A stretch of DNA of 64,000 nt from an uncultured Maribacter sp. (GCF_947500405.1 NZ_CANMRY010000010.1:62001-126000); one strand, 5' to 3'; positions 19,083 to 28,852 are shown, counted from the first letter of the stretch. Program-made: numbers and translations. Notes: a model not told the origin generated them from the letters alone.

Positions 19083-19343
19083 ATGAATAGCAAAAAAGAG
19101 AAAGCATCTGCTTATTGGAAAGAAAATATAAGATATTTAACAGTTCTACTTACTATCTGGTTTTTGGTTTCTTTTGGAGCTGGAATACTATTTAGAGAAA
19201 CCCTTAATGAATTTCGCCTAGGAGGTTTTAAACTAGGTTTTTGGTTTGCGCAACAAGGTTCTATATATGTTTTTGTTGTTCTAATCTTCATATATGTTAA
19301 ACTAATGAATAAGCTTGACAAGAAGTACGGCTACGACGAATAA
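19083..19343 (+). CDS. DUF4212 small subunit of a sodium/solute symporter
   Basis: 86 residues with two hydrophobic helices (about 18-36 and 55-75) and the typical C-terminal KLDKKYG. This short protein is nearly always encoded immediately before a VC_2705-type sodium:solute symporter, as here (25-base gap). It is thought to be an accessory membrane subunit. The 120-base spacer before it has no clear terminator for anmK. Confidence 0.88.
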   Translation: MNSKKEKASAYWKENIRYLTVLLTIWFLVSFGAGILFRETLNEFRLGGFKLGFWFAQQGSIYVFVVLIFIYVKLMNKLDKKYGYDE

Positions 19344-19368
19344 AAATCTCACCTAAAAACAAAATAAT

Positions 19369-21144
19369 ATGAGCGTTCAAGTATGGACATGGATTTTAGT
19401 TGGGGTAACTTTTTCCCTTTATTTTGGAATAGCAATTTGGGCACGAGCAGGGTCTACTAAAGAGTTTTACGTTGCAGGTGGTGGTGTTTCTCCCCTTGCA
19501 AACGGTATGGCTACAGCAGCAGATTGGATGAGCGCCGCCTCCTTTATTTCCATGGCTGGAATTATCTCTTTTGCAGGCTATGATGGCTCTGTATACCTTA
19601 TGGGATGGACTGGAGGTTATGTCCTGCTTGCCTTACTCCTAGCTCCTTATTTGCGAAAATTTGGCAAATTCACAGTACCAGATTTTATTGGGGATCGCTA
19701 CTATTCTAACACCGCAAGAACCGTAGCTATAATATGCGCATTAATTGTGTCTTTTACTTACGTTGCAGGACAAATGAGAGGTGTTGGCATTGTTTTTTCA
19801 CAATTTCTTCAGGTAGATATTACACTAGGTGTTATTATTGGTATGGCTGTAGTTTTAATATTTGCTTTTTTAGGAGGAATGAAAGGGATAACCTATACCC
19901 AAGTAGCACAATATTGCGTCTTAATTTTTGCTTTTATGGTTCCTGCCTTTTTTATCTCTATGCAAATGACAGGAAACCCAATTCCACAATTTGGCATGGG
20001 TGGAAAAGTTGAAGGAGGCACTTTTTTATTAGACAAATTAGATACGCTACACACGCAATTAGGTTTTAATGAATATACTAGTGGAACAAAATCTACATGG
20101 GATGTTTTTGCAATTACTTTAGCTCTAATGGCCGGTACTGCAGGATTACCGCATGTAATTGTACGTTTCTTTACAGTTCCTAAAGTTAAAGATGCTCGTA
20201 AATCAGCTGGATACGCCTTATTATTAATAGCTATTTTATACACCACAGCACCTGCAATTGCGGTATTTTCTAGAACTAATTTAATTGAAACAGTAAGTAA
20301 TAAAGAATACAACACTATCCCAGAATGGTTTAAAAATTGGGAAAACACAGGCTTAATTGCTTGGTCCGACAAAAATAAAGATGGAAAAATTCAATATGTA
20401 GCAGGAAGCGCTATATCAAGTAAAAAGCCAGTTTTCACAAATGAAAGAGGCATACATGGAGAACGTTTAATTTCTAATGCAAATAACGCTACAAATGAGC
20501 TTTATGTAGATCGCGATATTATGGTTCTTGCAAATCCAGAAATAGCAAACTTACCTAATTGGGTTATAGCTTTAGTTGCGGCTGGTGGTTTAGCAGCTGC
20601 ACTATCTACAGCTGCAGGTTTATTACTTGTAATATCTACTTCTATTTCTCATGACTTAATTAAAAAGCAGTTAAAACCAAACATTTCTGAAAAAGGAGAA
20701 CTATTAGCTGCGCGTATTGCAATAGTAGTAGCAATAATAATTGCTGGAATTTTTGGAATATACCCGCCAGGATTTGTCGCCGCCGTTGTTGCTCTTGCAT
20801 TTGGATTAGCTGCTGCATCCTTTTTTCCTGCCATTGTATTAGGTATTTTTGATAAACGCATGAATAAAGAAGGTGCCATTGCTGGTATGGTCGTAGGAAT
20901 ATCTCTTATGCTATTTTATATGATTAGATACAAAACAGGATTAATCGGTGTTATGGATCCAAGGCCAGCGAGCGAGTGGTGGTTTGGAACCTCTCCAGAA
21001 GGTTTTGGAACATTTGCGATGCTTGTTAATGTTATTGTTTCTGTTATCGTTTCTAGAGTTACTCCTGCCCCACCTAAAAATGTTCAAGAAATTGTAGAAA
21101 ATATTAGAATTCCAAGTGGCGCTGGTGAAGCCGTATCCCATTAA
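19369..21144 (+). CDS. Sodium:solute symporter, acetate/monocarboxylate type (VC_2705/ActP-like)
   Basis: 591 residues with about 13 membrane segments. SSS-family features are EFYVAGGGVSPLANGMATAADWMSAASF split over residues 31-58 and GLAAALSTAAGLLL near 405-418. A soluble loop of about 90 residues (about 305-390) is characteristic of the VC_2705 subfamily. It is encoded between the DUF4212 subunit and acetyl-CoA synthetase, so acetate or another short carboxylate is the likely cargo (inference from context). Confidence 0.86.
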   Translation: MSVQVWTWILVGVTFSLYFGIAIWARAGSTKEFYVAGGGVSPLANGMATAADWMSAASFISMAGIISFAGYDGSVYLMGWTGGYVLLALLLAPYLRKFGKFTVPDFIGDRYYSNTARTVAIICALIVSFTYVAGQMRGVGIVFSQFLQVDITLGVIIGMAVVLIFAFLGGMKGITYTQVAQYCVLIFAFMVPAFFISMQMTGNPIPQFGMGGKVEGGTFLLDKLDTLHTQLGFNEYTSGTKSTWDVFAITLALMAGTAGLPHVIVRFFTVPKVKDARKSAGYALLLIAILYTTAPAIAVFSRTNLIETVSNKEYNTIPEWFKNWENTGLIAWSDKNKDGKIQYVAGSAISSKKPVFTNERGIHGERLISNANNATNELYVDRDIMVLANPEIANLPNWVIALVAAGGLAAALSTAAGLLLVISTSISHDLIKKQLKPNISEKGELLAARIAIVVAIIIAGIFGIYPPGFVAAVVALAFGLAAASFFPAIVLGIFDKRMNKEGAIAGMVVGISLMLFYMIRYKTGLIGVMDPRPASEWWFGTSPEGFGTFAMLVNVIVSVIVSRVTPAPPKNVQEIVENIRIPSGAGEAVSH

Positions 21145-21229
21145 TAAAAAAACACAACGCTTATATAGTTTGAATTTTTAGAAGAAATATTTACTTTAGA
21201 TTCTTCTTGCTTAAATCAATAAAAAACCC

Positions 21230-23137
21230 ATGAGTAATTACCATATAAAACATTTAGAAGAATACTATCAAGTCTACAGAAAATCTGTTCGTAATCCAGA
21301 AGCTTTTTGGGAAGAAATTGCTGAAGAGCATTTTATTTGGAGAAAAAAGTGGGACACCGTTTTAGACTGGGATTTTACTAAACCTGAAGTAAAATGGTTT
21401 GAAGGTGCACAACTAAATATCACTGAGAACTGTATTGATAGGCATTTAACTACTCGTGGAGATAAAACAGCTATTCTATTTGAACCAAATAACCCTAAAG
21501 AAGAAGCATTACATATAACTTACTCTCAGTTGCACGAACGCGTTTCTAAAATGGCAAATGTTCTAAAAGAGCAAGGCGTAAAAAAAGGAGACCGTGTTTG
21601 CATTTATTTACCAATGATTCCAGAATTAGCAGTTGCGGTTTTAGCATGTGCTAGAATTGGAGCTATACATTCAGTTGTATTTGCAGGGTTTTCTTCTAAT
21701 GCACTTTCTACAAGAATTAACGATTCGGATTGTAAAATTGTACTAACATCTGATGGTTCTTATAGAGGCTCTAAAACTATAGATTTAAAAGGTATTGTAG
21801 ATAAAGCTTTAGAAGATTCTCCAGGAGTTACTAGTGTCTTAGTTGTAAATCGTATTAATTCAGGCATTACTATGAAAGAAGGAAGAGACCAATGGCTACA
21901 ACCTTTATTAGATGATGCTTATGGTGATTGTGTTCCTGAAATTATGAATGCAGAAGACCCTTTATTTATTTTATATACCTCTGGTTCTACAGGAAAACCA
22001 AAAGGAATGGTACATACTACAGCTGGTTATATGGTATATACAGCCTATACGTTTAAAAATATTTTTCAGTATAAAGAAAATGATATTTATTGGTGTACTG
22101 CAGATATTGGATGGATTACAGGTCACTCCTATATTCTTTACGGTCCACTAGCAAATGGTGCAACTACCGTTATGTTTGAAGGCGTGCCTTCTTTCCCAAA
22201 TTATGGTAGATTTTGGGAAGTTGTAGAAAAACACAAGGTTAATCAGTTTTACACAGCTCCAACTGCTATTAGGGCTTTAGCAAAGGAAAACTTAGAATAT
22301 GTAGAAAAATATGACTTATCTTCTTTAAAAGTTTTAGGCTCCGTAGGAGAACCTATAAATGAAGAGGCTTGGCATTGGTACAATAACAACGTTGGCAAAA
22401 AACAAAGTCCAATCGTAGATACTTGGTGGCAAACAGAAACTGGTGGAATAATGATTTCGCCAATACCTTATGTAACCCCTACTACCCCAACTTTTGCCAC
22501 ACTTCCATTTATTGGTATTCAACCGGCACTTATGGATGAAAACGGTAAAGAAATTAAAGGAAATCAAGTAGATGGAAGATTATGTATTAAATTCCCTTGG
22601 CCATCCATAGCCAGAACCATTTGGGGTAATCATGAGCGTTATAGAAATACTTACTTTTCTGCCTACCAAAATAAATATTTTACTGGTGATGGTGCCCATA
22701 GAGATGCTGTTGGCTATTACAGAATTACAGGAAGAGTAGATGATGTTATTATAGTCTCAGGACATAACTTAGGAACAGCTCCAATTGAAGATGCTATTAA
22801 TGAACACCCTGCTATTGCAGAGTCTGCTATTGTTGGTTTTCCTCATGATGTAAAAGGAAATGCGCTTTATGGTTATGTAATATTAAAAGAAACAGGAGAA
22901 AGTAGAGATAGAGAAAATCTTAAAAAAGAAATAAACCAACAAATTACGGAACATATTGGACCTATTGCAAAATTAGACAAAATTCAATTTGTACCCGGCT
23001 TACCAAAAACACGTAGTGGTAAAATTATGCGTCGTATTCTTAGAAAAATTGCTAGTAAAGACACTAGTAATTTAGGAGATACAAGTACTTTGTTAAATCC
23101 AGAGGTAATAAAAGATATTATGGAAAATTCTTTATAA
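21230..23137 (+). CDS. acs: Acetyl-CoA synthetase
   Basis: 635 residues, slightly short of the about 650 of other bacterial enzymes. The adenylate motif YTSGSTGKPKGMVHT is near residue 250, and WWQTETGG and GHNLGTAPIEDA follow. PKTRSGKIMRR near the C-terminus contains Lys598, the lysine that is acetylated to inactivate Acs in other bacteria. It activates acetate to acetyl-CoA via acetyl-AMP. Together with the preceding symporter it forms an acetate uptake and activation module. A bidirectional hairpin follows it. Confidence 0.96.
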   Translation: MSNYHIKHLEEYYQVYRKSVRNPEAFWEEIAEEHFIWRKKWDTVLDWDFTKPEVKWFEGAQLNITENCIDRHLTTRGDKTAILFEPNNPKEEALHITYSQLHERVSKMANVLKEQGVKKGDRVCIYLPMIPELAVAVLACARIGAIHSVVFAGFSSNALSTRINDSDCKIVLTSDGSYRGSKTIDLKGIVDKALEDSPGVTSVLVVNRINSGITMKEGRDQWLQPLLDDAYGDCVPEIMNAEDPLFILYTSGSTGKPKGMVHTTAGYMVYTAYTFKNIFQYKENDIYWCTADIGWITGHSYILYGPLANGATTVMFEGVPSFPNYGRFWEVVEKHKVNQFYTAPTAIRALAKENLEYVEKYDLSSLKVLGSVGEPINEEAWHWYNNNVGKKQSPIVDTWWQTETGGIMISPIPYVTPTTPTFATLPFIGIQPALMDENGKEIKGNQVDGRLCIKFPWPSIARTIWGNHERYRNTYFSAYQNKYFTGDGAHRDAVGYYRITGRVDDVIIVSGHNLGTAPIEDAINEHPAIAESAIVGFPHDVKGNALYGYVILKETGESRDRENLKKEINQQITEHIGPIAKLDKIQFVPGLPKTRSGKIMRRILRKIASKDTSNLGDTSTLLNPEVIKDIMENSL

Positions 23138-23158
23138 GTAATACCCAAAACTGCTAAC

Positions 23159-23197
23159 AACCAAACATGTTTTTTTAAAAGAACAATGTTTGGTTTT
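23159..23197. terminator. Bidirectional terminator between acs and the MFS exporter
   Basis: Perfect 10-bp inverted repeat AACCAAACAT (23159-23168) with ATGTTTGGTT (23186-23195), 17-base loop, TTTT at 23194-23197. It lies between convergent genes, 21 bases after the acs stop and directly beside the stop of the minus-strand gene. Confidence 0.7.
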
Positions 23198-24406
23198 CTA
23201 TGCTAAGACAATTCTTTGTTTTCTTCTAATAAGAATAAAAATAAACAAAGAGAAAAAACCACAAACAGCCAACCCAGCAAATAAAGGCCAAACTGTATTC
23301 TCTACAAAACTACCAACATATGTTGCTATTGGTATAGATATTACTGTAGATATAAAACCAGTAATTGCAGCCCCTATTCCAGCTATATGACCAATAGGCT
23401 CCATTGCAATAGAGCGTAAATTACCAAACAAAAACCCTAAACTAAAAAATTGAGTAGCTAAAAAAACTATTAGAACAATAACATTAGGATTTGGAGAGTT
23501 CCAAAACAAAACTACATATAACAAAGACACTCCAAAAAATAAATAGAGTGCCATAAACGCTAATTTTTGCATTCCAAATTTTAGGACTAAACTTCCATTT
23601 AAAAATGTTGCAATACCAATAGAGATAGCTAATCCTGCAAAAATATATGGAAATTCATCGACCAAATCATATTGCGTTTCAAAAACTTGTTGCGCAGCAC
23701 TTAAATACACTAAAAAAGAACCTGTAATTAAACCAGATATTATAGTAAAAGCAATAGTCTTTCTATAACGTACAAGCTCTTTTAAACCATCAAAAAAAAC
23801 ATGCCTAGTAAAAGGTATTTTATATTTTGGTTTTAAAGTTTCTGGTTGTCTTTTCCAAAACCAAATACACACTATTAAAGAGAAAAACAGTTGTATATAA
23901 AAAATAGATTGCCATCCAAAATTATTCAAAAAAGCTTTTCCTATAGCTGGCGCAATCACTGGTATTAAAATAAAAAAAGCGGTAACAAAAGACATTACCT
24001 TTGCCATATAATCTCCTTTATAAGTATCTCTAATAATAGATATACTTATAGACCTAGCTGCAGACAATCCTATACCTTGCAAAATTCTACCAAAAACCAT
24101 CCATGACATAGATGGTGCAAAAACACAGATAAGACTTGCAATAAAAAACACTCCAAAACCAATGTAAATCATAGGTTTTCTGCCATAACTATCAGATAAA
24201 GGCCCAAAAAATAATTGCCCAACTCCCAAACCTAAAAAAATCATGGTAACGAGTTTTTGATTTTCGGTATCTCCTAAACTATTAACCGCTATACCTATAT
24301 CTGAAAGTGCTGGTAAAATTGCATCAATAGCCAAAGCCGTAATAGACATTAACGATGCCATTAAAGCAACAAACTCAAAGTTTGGTTTCACATTCTCATT
24401 CTCCAT
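23198..24406 (-). CDS. Bcr/CflA-type multidrug efflux MFS transporter
   Basis: 402 residues, about 12 membrane segments. N-terminal MASLMSITALAIDAILPAL, the MFS loop GPLSDSYGRKPMIYIG and GRILQGIGLSAARSISI are typical of the Bcr/CflA drug:proton antiporters. It probably exports small toxic molecules; the substrate is unknown. It is a single gene facing acs. Confidence 0.87.
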   Translation of the reverse strand: MENENVKPNFEFVALMASLMSITALAIDAILPALSDIGIAVNSLGDTENQKLVTMIFLGLGVGQLFFGPLSDSYGRKPMIYIGFGVFFIASLICVFAPSMSWMVFGRILQGIGLSAARSISISIIRDTYKGDYMAKVMSFVTAFFILIPVIAPAIGKAFLNNFGWQSIFYIQLFFSLIVCIWFWKRQPETLKPKYKIPFTRHVFFDGLKELVRYRKTIAFTIISGLITGSFLVYLSAAQQVFETQYDLVDEFPYIFAGLAISIGIATFLNGSLVLKFGMQKLAFMALYLFFGVSLLYVVLFWNSPNPNVIVLIVFLATQFFSLGFLFGNLRSIAMEPIGHIAGIGAAITGFISTVISIPIATYVGSFVENTVWPLFAGLAVCGFFSLFIFILIRRKQRIVLA

Positions 24407-24410
24407 GATA

Positions 24411-24418
24411 CAAAGGTA
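24411..24418 (-). promoter_or_regulatory. -7 element abutting the exporter start codon
   Basis: Minus strand TACCTTTG is a perfect TAnnTTTG box ending only 4 bases before the ATG at 24406. If used, the transcript would start at or just around the start codon, making it nearly leaderless. No clear -33 element. Confidence 0.33.
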
Positions 24419-24576
24419 CTTATATGCTATATAGTAAATAGATTATTTATCATTAAAAAACGTATCTATTAATAGATTTTATGAATACAAAAAGTAAAAA
24501 TATTGCGTTTTTATTAGTTGTTTATAATTTAAATAATCCCATACTTATTTTTTAGTTTCATTAAATAGCAAATACT

Positions 24577-24584
24577 TATTTTTG
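24577..24584 (+). promoter_or_regulatory. -7 element of the udk promoter
   Basis: TATTTTTG matches TAnnTTTG exactly and ends 15 bases before the ATG at 24600. It argues against an upstream start at 24582, which would lie inside the box. The -33 region is weak. Confidence 0.42.
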
Positions 24585-24599
24585 TATAAATTGTTATAC

Positions 24600-25208
24600 A
24601 TGTTAATTATAGGTATTGCTGGAGGAACAGGTTGCGGAAAAACTACCGTTGTTAATCAAATAATGAATGAATTTCCTAAAGAAGAAGTTGGTATTATTTC
24701 TCAGGATTCATACTACAATGATTTATCTCATCTAACTATTGAAGAACGAAAAAAAACAAATTTTGATCACCCATCTGCTATAGATTTTGATTTATTAGTA
24801 GAACATTTAGAATTATTAAAATCTGGTCAATCTATAGAACAGCCGGTTTATTCTTTTATTAAATGTAATAGAACAAAGGAAACTCTTGCAACGCAACCAA
24901 GAAAAGTAGTCTTAGTAGAAGGTATTCTAATTTTAACCAACTCTAAAATTAGAGAAATGTTTGATATTAAAATTTATGTGCATGCAGATTCTGATGAAAG
25001 ATTAATTCGTAGATTAAAAAGAGATACCACAGAAAGAGGTTGGAGCTTAGATGAAACTCTTGATTGTTACCAAAACACATTAAAACCAATGCATGACCAG
25101 TTTATAGAACCTACTAAAGAATATGCAGATATTATTATTCCAAATAATAAATATAATACGGTAGCTATAGATATAGTACGCACTATAATAAATGATAAAT
25201 TATCCTAA
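24600..25208 (+). CDS. udk: Uridine/cytidine kinase
   Basis: 202 residues from the ATG at 24600 (MLIIGIAGGTGCGKTT), the usual N-terminus for the family. An in-frame start 6 codons earlier overlaps the promoter box. The Walker A loop GGTGCGKTT is at residues 8-16, DHPSAIDFDLL is the nucleoside-binding segment, and RLIRRLKRDTTERG is the lid/arginine region. It phosphorylates uridine and cytidine in pyrimidine salvage. The stop is immediately before or inside the start of the ftsB-like gene. Confidence 0.95.
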   Translation: MLIIGIAGGTGCGKTTVVNQIMNEFPKEEVGIISQDSYYNDLSHLTIEERKKTNFDHPSAIDFDLLVEHLELLKSGQSIEQPVYSFIKCNRTKETLATQPRKVVLVEGILILTNSKIREMFDIKIYVHADSDERLIRRLKRDTTERGWSLDETLDCYQNTLKPMHDQFIEPTKEYADIIIPNNKYNTVAIDIVRTIINDKLS

Positions 25209-25209
25209 A

Positions 25210-25545
25210 ATGGGATTAGCAGATTTAAGAAAAAAACCTTGGTTTAAAATAATTACTAACGCCTATGTGTTAGTACTAACTGTTTTTGTTATTTGGATGC
25301 TATTTATTGACACCAATTCTTTATTAATTCATTTAGAATTAAAAAAAGAAATTAATAAACTAGAAAAACAAAAAGAGTTCCTAAAGGAAGAGATTGCAAA
25401 AGACAAAGTAATTATTGATAAACTTTCTGACGCTAAAGAATTAGAAAAATTTGCAAGGGAAGAGTACTACTTAAAAAAGAAAAACGAGGAAATTTACTTA
25501 ATAGAATATGAGGATAGCCTAAAAACCATGAATAAACTTCCGTAA
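25210..25545 (+). CDS. FtsB/DivIC-type septum formation initiator
   Basis: 111 residues from the ATG at 25210; an alternative ATG at 25192 overlaps udk by 17 bases. Short cytoplasmic tail (LRKKPWFKI), one membrane segment (about 13-31) and a periplasmic coiled coil (ELKKEINKLEKQKEFLKEEI) match FtsB/DivIC. These form a trimer with FtsL and FtsQ in the division machinery. The coupling with udk is a common flavobacterial arrangement (from memory of the group). Confidence 0.82.
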   Translation: MGLADLRKKPWFKIITNAYVLVLTVFVIWMLFIDTNSLLIHLELKKEINKLEKQKEFLKEEIAKDKVIIDKLSDAKELEKFAREEYYLKKKNEEIYLIEYEDSLKTMNKLP

Positions 25546-25710
25546 ATATTTTTTCTCTAAAAAAACACAAAAAAGACCTCTACAAACTCTTATTTTACAA
25601 CACTTTAACGCTATTTAACACAATCTGTTATACTTATTCACTTTGTGTTAACAAAATCGTTTCTAGAACACCACAAATAATTGTATTTTTACATCCTAAC
25701 TTACTTTACA

Positions 25711-26484
25711 ATGGGCAAGATAATTGCTATAGCAAATCAAAAAGGTGGTGTAGGTAAAACTACAACCACGGTAAACCTTGCGGCATCGCTAGGGGTACTA
25801 GAAAAAAAAGTGTTATTAATTGATGCTGACCCCCAAGCTAATGCTACATCTGGATTAGGTATAGATGTGGAAAGTATTGAGCTAGGAACATATCAATTAT
25901 TAGAACATACAAAAACTGCAGAAGAAACCATTATTGAAACTACATCCCCAAATGTAGATTTAATTCCGTCTCATATAGATTTAGTAGCCATTGAAATTGA
26001 GCTAGTAGATAAAGAAGAGCGAGAATACATGATGAAAAAAGCTATCACAAGGCTTAAAAAAAAGTATGATTATATTTTAATTGATTGTGCTCCATCTTTA
26101 GGCTTGCTAACACTTAATGCTTTAACATCTGCAGATTCTGTTATAATACCAATTCAATGTGAATATTTTGCATTAGAAGGACTAGGTAAATTATTAAACA
26201 CCATTAAAAGTGTTCAAAAAATACACAATCCAGATTTAGATATAGAAGGCATGCTGTTAACTATGTACGATTCTAGGTTACGATTATCCAATCAGGTTGT
26301 AGAAGAGGTTCGAAAACATTTTGGAGACATGGTTTTTGAAACTATAATTCAAAGAAATGTGCGCCTTAGTGAAGCCCCTAGTTACGGGGAAAGCATTATA
26401 AAATATGATGCTAGTAGTAAAGGAGCTGCCAACTATTTAAACATGGCTAACGAAGTAGTAAATAAAAATAAGGAAATTGCGTAA
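25711..26484 (+). CDS. parA: Chromosome partitioning ATPase ParA (Soj)
   Basis: 257 residues from the ATG at 25711 (MGKIIAIANQKGGVGKTTTT). The longer reading from 25681 starts in the putative promoter (TATTTTTA at 25684-25691) and adds an atypical leader. The deviant Walker A KGGVGKTT, LIDADPQANAT and DYILIDCAPSLGLLT are present. The stop overlaps the parB start by one base (TAATG). It segregates chromosome origins together with ParB. Confidence 0.96.
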   Translation: MGKIIAIANQKGGVGKTTTTVNLAASLGVLEKKVLLIDADPQANATSGLGIDVESIELGTYQLLEHTKTAEETIIETTSPNVDLIPSHIDLVAIEIELVDKEEREYMMKKAITRLKKKYDYILIDCAPSLGLLTLNALTSADSVIIPIQCEYFALEGLGKLLNTIKSVQKIHNPDLDIEGMLLTMYDSRLRLSNQVVEEVRKHFGDMVFETIIQRNVRLSEAPSYGESIIKYDASSKGAANYLNMANEVVNKNKEIA

Positions 26485-27395
26485 TGGCAAAAGCAACAAA
26501 AAAACAGGCTTTAGGAAGAGGTTTATCTGCATTGTTAAAAGATCCAGAAAACGACATACAATCTGCAACAGATAAAAATGCAGATAAAGTTGTTGGGAAT
26601 ATTGTGGAGCTAGAGCTAGAAAGTATAGAGGTTAACCCTTTTCAGCCAAGATCCTATTTTAATGACGAAGCATTAAATGAATTAGCAACATCTATAAAAG
26701 AATTAGGAGTTATACAGCCTATAACTGTTCGTAAGTTAGATTTTAATAAATATCAATTAGTCTCTGGAGAAAGAAGATTTAGAGCTTCTAAACTTATAAA
26801 TCTTCAAACTATACCTGCATATATTCGTATTGCTAACGATCAAGAATCGTTAGAGATGGCTTTGGTAGAAAACATACAAAGACAAGATTTAGACCCTATA
26901 GAAATTGCCTTGTCTTACCAACGCCTTATTGATGAAATAGAACTTACTCAGGAAAAATTAAGTGATCGCGTAGGTAAAAAACGTTCTACAATTGCAAATT
27001 ACTTAAGACTTTTAAAGTTAGATCCAATTATACAAACTGGCATGAGAGATGGTTTTTTAAGCATGGGTCATGGTAGAACTCTAGTGAACATAGAAAAAAA
27101 TAAAGATCAGATAGCGCTATATGAAAAAATTGTTTCTGAAAATTTGTCCGTAAGAGAAACAGAAAAAGCGGTAAAAAAATATCATGAAGAAAAAAAACCA
27201 AAAAAAATAACAACACCAACGACAGAAACCTTAAAAACACCTGAATATATAGTAAAAGGAGTTACAAACTTATCTAACTACTTAGATGTTAAAGTAGACA
27301 TTAAACCAACCTCGGGAAATAAAGGAAAAATTACGATTCCATATACATCCAAAGAAGATTTTAAACGAATAAAAAAAATAATCCTAGGTGAATAA
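26484..27395 (+). CDS. parB: Chromosome partitioning protein ParB (Spo0J)
   Basis: 303 residues. N-terminal ALGRGLSALLKD is the ParA-interacting peptide; the CTPase/ParB core has NPFQPRSYF, SGERRFRASKL and ALVENIQRQDL; a helix-turn-helix (EKLSDRVGKKRSTIANYLRLL) and a dimerisation tail follow. I found no recognisable parS palindrome near the operon. Confidence 0.96.
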   Translation: MAKATKKQALGRGLSALLKDPENDIQSATDKNADKVVGNIVELELESIEVNPFQPRSYFNDEALNELATSIKELGVIQPITVRKLDFNKYQLVSGERRFRASKLINLQTIPAYIRIANDQESLEMALVENIQRQDLDPIEIALSYQRLIDEIELTQEKLSDRVGKKRSTIANYLRLLKLDPIIQTGMRDGFLSMGHGRTLVNIEKNKDQIALYEKIVSENLSVRETEKAVKKYHEEKKPKKITTPTTETLKTPEYIVKGVTNLSNYLDVKVDIKPTSGNKGKITIPYTSKEDFKRIKKIILGE

Positions 27396-28050
27396 ATACC
27401 TAATTACAGCAATTATTCTAATCTTATTTTCTTGTTACACTTTTGCTCAAGAGGGTAATAAAGAAGTAGATAGCACAACTACGCAGGTTAATATAGATAG
27501 TGTAAAAACTAATCTAAAAGATAAAGGTGTTGTTATTGATTCTAAAAAAAATAAGAAAAAAAGAAACATTAACCCTTTAGCACCTAGCAAGGCTGCATTT
27601 TACTCCGCAATTTTACCAGGATTAGGACAAATTTATAATAAACGCTACTGGAAAGTTCCTATTGTATATGGTGCCATAGGAGCAGGAATTTATTCTTATA
27701 AATTTAACAACGATCTTTATGACCGCTTTAGAGTTGCATTTAAAAGAAGAAAAGCCGGATTTTTAGATGATGAATTTTATAATCCTAATGGGGAAAATGG
27801 TAATACAAATCCAAATTTTTCTGATACAGTTTTACAAAATAAACAAGAAGATTTTCAAGAAGCAAGAGACTTGTCTCTAGTAATTACAATAGCTCTTTAT
27901 ATCTTAAATATTGTAGATGCTAATGTAGATGCACACTTACAACAATTTAATGTCAGTGATGACCTTAGCGTAGATTTTAAACCTTATTTAAATTTAGACC
28001 CAATTAGTAACAATCCAAATTATGGAATGGGACTAACAATTAATTTTTAA
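27388..28050 (+). CDS. DUF5683 domain protein, exported
   Basis: 220 residues starting at GTG and overlapping parB by 8 bases. A signal peptide ends near TFAQ; an internal FSC could alternatively act as a lipobox. The core NPLAPSKAAFYSAILPGLGQIYNKRYWKVP is split between residues 62 and 91 and carries the P.GLGQ.YN..YWK signature shared with small TM2-like membrane proteins. Two further hydrophobic segments follow. Function unknown; the position between parB and dapB is typical of flavobacteria. Confidence 0.75.
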   Translation: MNKYLITAIILILFSCYTFAQEGNKEVDSTTTQVNIDSVKTNLKDKGVVIDSKKNKKKRNINPLAPSKAAFYSAILPGLGQIYNKRYWKVPIVYGAIGAGIYSYKFNNDLYDRFRVAFKRRKAGFLDDEFYNPNGENGNTNPNFSDTVLQNKQEDFQEARDLSLVITIALYILNIVDANVDAHLQQFNVSDDLSVDFKPYLNLDPISNNPNYGMGLTINF

Positions 28051-28053
28051 CTT

Positions 28054-28755
28054 ATGAGAATAGCATTATTTGGATACGGAAGAATGGGAAAAATGATTGA
28101 GCAAGCTGCTCTAAATAGAAATCATAACATTGTAGCCAAAATAGATATAGATACTAAAGAAATAGATTTTTCTTCTTTTGATGTTGCCATTGATTTTAGT
28201 ATGCCTACTGCTGCTTATGGTAATATTACTAAATGCCTAGAAAACAATGTTCCTATTATTAGTGGTACAACAGGTTGGTTAGATAATTATGATAAAGCAG
28301 TTTCTCTATGTAAAGAAAAAGAAGGAGCCTTTATTTACGCTTCTAATTTTAGCTTAGGTGTTAATGTCTTTTTTGAGTTAAATGAATATTTAGCTAAAAT
28401 GATGAAAAACCTTAAACAATATAATGTGTCTATGGAAGAAATTCACCATACACAAAAACTAGATGCTCCAAGCGGTACTGCTATTACTCTAGCGGAAGGC
28501 GTTATAAATAATTCAGATTACACTAAATGGAAATTAGATGAGTCTGGTGACAACCAAATCCCCATTACAGCCAAAAGAATAGAAGCTGTACCTGGAACAC
28601 ATACTGTTGCATATAATAGTGATATTGACAGTATAGAAATTAAACACACTGCGCATAACAGGGAAGGGTTTGCCTTAGGAGCAGTTATTGCTGCAGAATG
28701 GATTCTTGGTAAAAAAGGAAATTTTACTATGAGAGATGTGTTAAACCTAGGTTAA
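28054..28755 (+). CDS. dapB: 4-hydroxy-tetrahydrodipicolinate reductase
   Basis: 233 residues, shorter than the 273 of E. coli. N-terminal Rossmann loop FGYGRMGK, SGTTGW (NAD(P)H contact), EEIHHTQKLDAPSGTA with the catalytic His pair and Lys, and C-terminal HTAHNREGFALGAV. It makes tetrahydrodipicolinate for lysine and diaminopimelate, and so for peptidoglycan. It starts 3 bases after the DUF5683 gene. Confidence 0.95.
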   Translation: MRIALFGYGRMGKMIEQAALNRNHNIVAKIDIDTKEIDFSSFDVAIDFSMPTAAYGNITKCLENNVPIISGTTGWLDNYDKAVSLCKEKEGAFIYASNFSLGVNVFFELNEYLAKMMKNLKQYNVSMEEIHHTQKLDAPSGTAITLAEGVINNSDYTKWKLDESGDNQIPITAKRIEAVPGTHTVAYNSDIDSIEIKHTAHNREGFALGAVIAAEWILGKKGNFTMRDVLNLG

Positions 28756-28811
28756 TATTTGTAACATAAACATCTTTTTAGCACTAATACAAAATAATTA
28801 AAGACTTAAAG

Positions 28812-28824
28812 AGTGCATTGCACT
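28812..28824. promoter_or_regulatory. 13-base palindrome upstream of lepB
   Basis: AGTGCA-T-TGCACT, extendable to a 9-bp arm with one G-T position. It is 28 bases before the lepB ATG, and its single-base loop suits a protein-binding site better than an RNA hairpin. No regulator can be named. Confidence 0.3.
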
Positions 28825-28852
28825 TTTAAAATAGAAAACAAATAGCATTTAT

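Noticed and set aside
25546..27400. A parS site near parAB
   Set aside because: I looked for a GTTTCACGTGAAAC-like palindrome around the operon and found none.
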